5,250 nt of DNA from Natrinema soli (GTDB lineage: Archaea > Halobacteriota > Halobacteria > Halobacteriales > Natrialbaceae): the NCBI RefSeq assembly GCF_028618695.1, contig NZ_JAQIVI010000590.1:1-5250 (forward strand), read 5' to 3'. Shown piece after piece: positions 4,897 to 5,250 of the stretch (position 1 is its first letter; every line of letters begins with the position of its first letter). The translations under genes and the position numbers were made by a program. The notes beneath the pieces were generated by a model. That model was not told where the DNA came from. It saw only the letters and a list, made by a program, of their open reading frames with translations, and searched no databases.

Positions 4897-4921
4897 GACT
4901 CGAGGGCCGTCCCCTCGAGTC
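4897..4921. repeat. Perfect 10-bp hairpin with 5-nt loop
   Basis: GACTCGAGGG (4897-4906) pairs perfectly with CCCTCGAGTC (4912-4921) around CCGTC. It ends 51 bp before the DJ-1/PfpI start codon and is followed on the plus strand by an AT-rich AATATCTA. It could be an operator or part of a leader. CTCGAG hexamers are common in haloarchaea, which lowers the surprise somewhat. Confidence 0.5.
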
Positions 4922-4944
4922 AATATCTAGCACGGTCACAACGG

Positions 4945-4951
4945 GTTTCTA
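4945..4951 (+). promoter_or_regulatory. Weak TATA-like element for the DJ-1/PfpI gene
   Basis: GTTTCTA lies about 25 nt upstream of the ATG at 4973, the right distance for a leaderless start, but it is a poor TATA match. AATATCTA at 4922-4929 is the alternative and would give a 5' leader of about 20 nt. Confidence 0.35.
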
Positions 4952-4972
4952 CGGTGCGAGCGACGCTTACGT

Positions 4973-5250
4973 ATGGTCGACCTGACTGCCGAAATCGTCC
5001 TGTTCGAGGGCTTCGACGAACTCGACGCGATCGGTCCCTACGAAGTGTTGCAGAACGGTGCCCAAGCCGGTGCGTCGCTCGAGACGCGGCTGGTCACGCT
5101 CGCGGAAACCGATCTCGTGACGGCGAGTCACGGCCTCCGCGTCGAGCCGGACGGAACGATCGGCCGACCGGATCTCCTGCTCGTTCCCGGCGGCGGGTGG
5201 ACGACCGCGAACAGCGGCGTCCGGGTCGCCGTCGAGGACGAGAGCCTGCC
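4973..5250 (+). CDS. DJ-1/PfpI family protein (class I glutamine amidotransferase-like fold), C-terminus cut off
   Basis: The first 92 codons are visible from ATG at 4973, and the frame runs off the right edge. The N-terminus, AEIVLFEGFDELDAIGPYEV, is typical of the DJ-1/PfpI subgroup related to isonitrile hydratase and to the amidotransferase-like part of some AraC-type regulators (pattern: hydrophobic strand, F.GF..LD..GP.EVL). Residues 67-76 read DLLLVPGGGW, the strand and glycine turn that precede the nucleophile elbow. The catalytic cysteine normally lies about 25-35 residues further on, outside the window, so activity cannot be judged. Members of this superfamily include hydratases, glyoxalase/deglycase-type enzymes, peptidases and non-enzymatic regulators; which one applies here is unknown. 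Transcribed divergently from A1. Confidence 0.87.
   Translation, partial: MVDLTAEIVLFEGFDELDAIGPYEVLQNGAQAGASLETRLVTLAETDLVTASHGLRVEPDGTIGRPDLLLVPGGGWTTANSGVRVAVEDESL

Larger units (their letters stand above)
4687..4972. other. Divergent intergenic region rich in dyads; no credible gene
   Basis: This 286-bp stretch separates A1 (minus) from the DJ-1/PfpI gene (plus). It holds overlapping dyads at 4783-4801, a repeated TCACACCG (4818-4825 and 4841-4848), an inverted GACGGT/ACCGTC pair (4828-4833 and 4845-4850), and two strong hairpins (4867-4888 and 4897-4921). On the A1 side, TTCAAG on the minus strand at 4719-4724 may be a TATA element. The short open frames here are Arg-rich and unlike the acidic haloarchaeal proteins around them, so I call none of them a gene. 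Confidence 0.6.

Noticed and set aside
4736..4930. Small plus-strand frame of 64 codons in the divergent intergenic region
   Set aside because: The composition is basic and Arg-rich, it runs through all the inverted repeats, and no promoter-like box sits at the right distance.

Overview
The window looks like a haloarchaeal chromosome segment, most likely from a Natrialba/Natrinema/Haloterrigena-type species, though the exact genus is a guess. The signs are high GC, very acidic proteins, many CTCGAG-type hexamers, leaderless-style promoters with a TATA-like box about 25-28 nt before the start codon, and several haloarchaeal protein families. Almost everything reads on the minus strand; only the right-edge gene reads on the plus strand.

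Layout from left to right. (1) 1-334, minus: N-terminal 111 residues of a protein with a NucS/DUF91-like N-domain and the first CxxC of a C4 zinc finger, cut by the window edge. (2) 445-675, minus: a stand-alone Lrp/AsnC ligand-binding (RAM) domain without a DNA-binding domain. (3) 730-1434, minus: a secreted coiled-coil protein of unknown function. (4) 1548-2714, minus: a membrane-tethered regulator with signal peptide, exported domain, one TM helix, low-complexity linker and C-terminal winged HTH. (5) 2825-4686, minus: four genes forming two paralogous pairs. Two are small secreted proteins sharing an LPDxVPxxVS core (called A here), and two are small four-helix membrane proteins with a DYxHAxVTAxLGAxAWAL signature and an identical GVPGA C-terminus (called B). 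In transcription order they run A1-B1-B2-A2, a mirror order in which all four genes face the same way. (6) 4687-4972: a 286-bp divergent intergenic region rich in inverted repeats. (7) 4973-5250, plus: N-terminal part of a DJ-1/PfpI family protein.

How the genes may work together (inference): genes 3-5 are consecutive, on one strand, and all encode exported or membrane proteins apart from the cytoplasmic wHTH tail. A plausible reading is an envelope-sensing unit, in which the tethered wHTH protein senses an extracytoplasmic state and the secreted A and membrane B proteins are ligands, partners or outputs. Recognisable promoters in front of the wHTH gene and B2 suggest several transcripts rather than one operon. 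A1-B1 are only 10 nt apart and are almost certainly co-transcribed. I saw no tRNA, rRNA, CRISPR array, transposase or insertion sequence.
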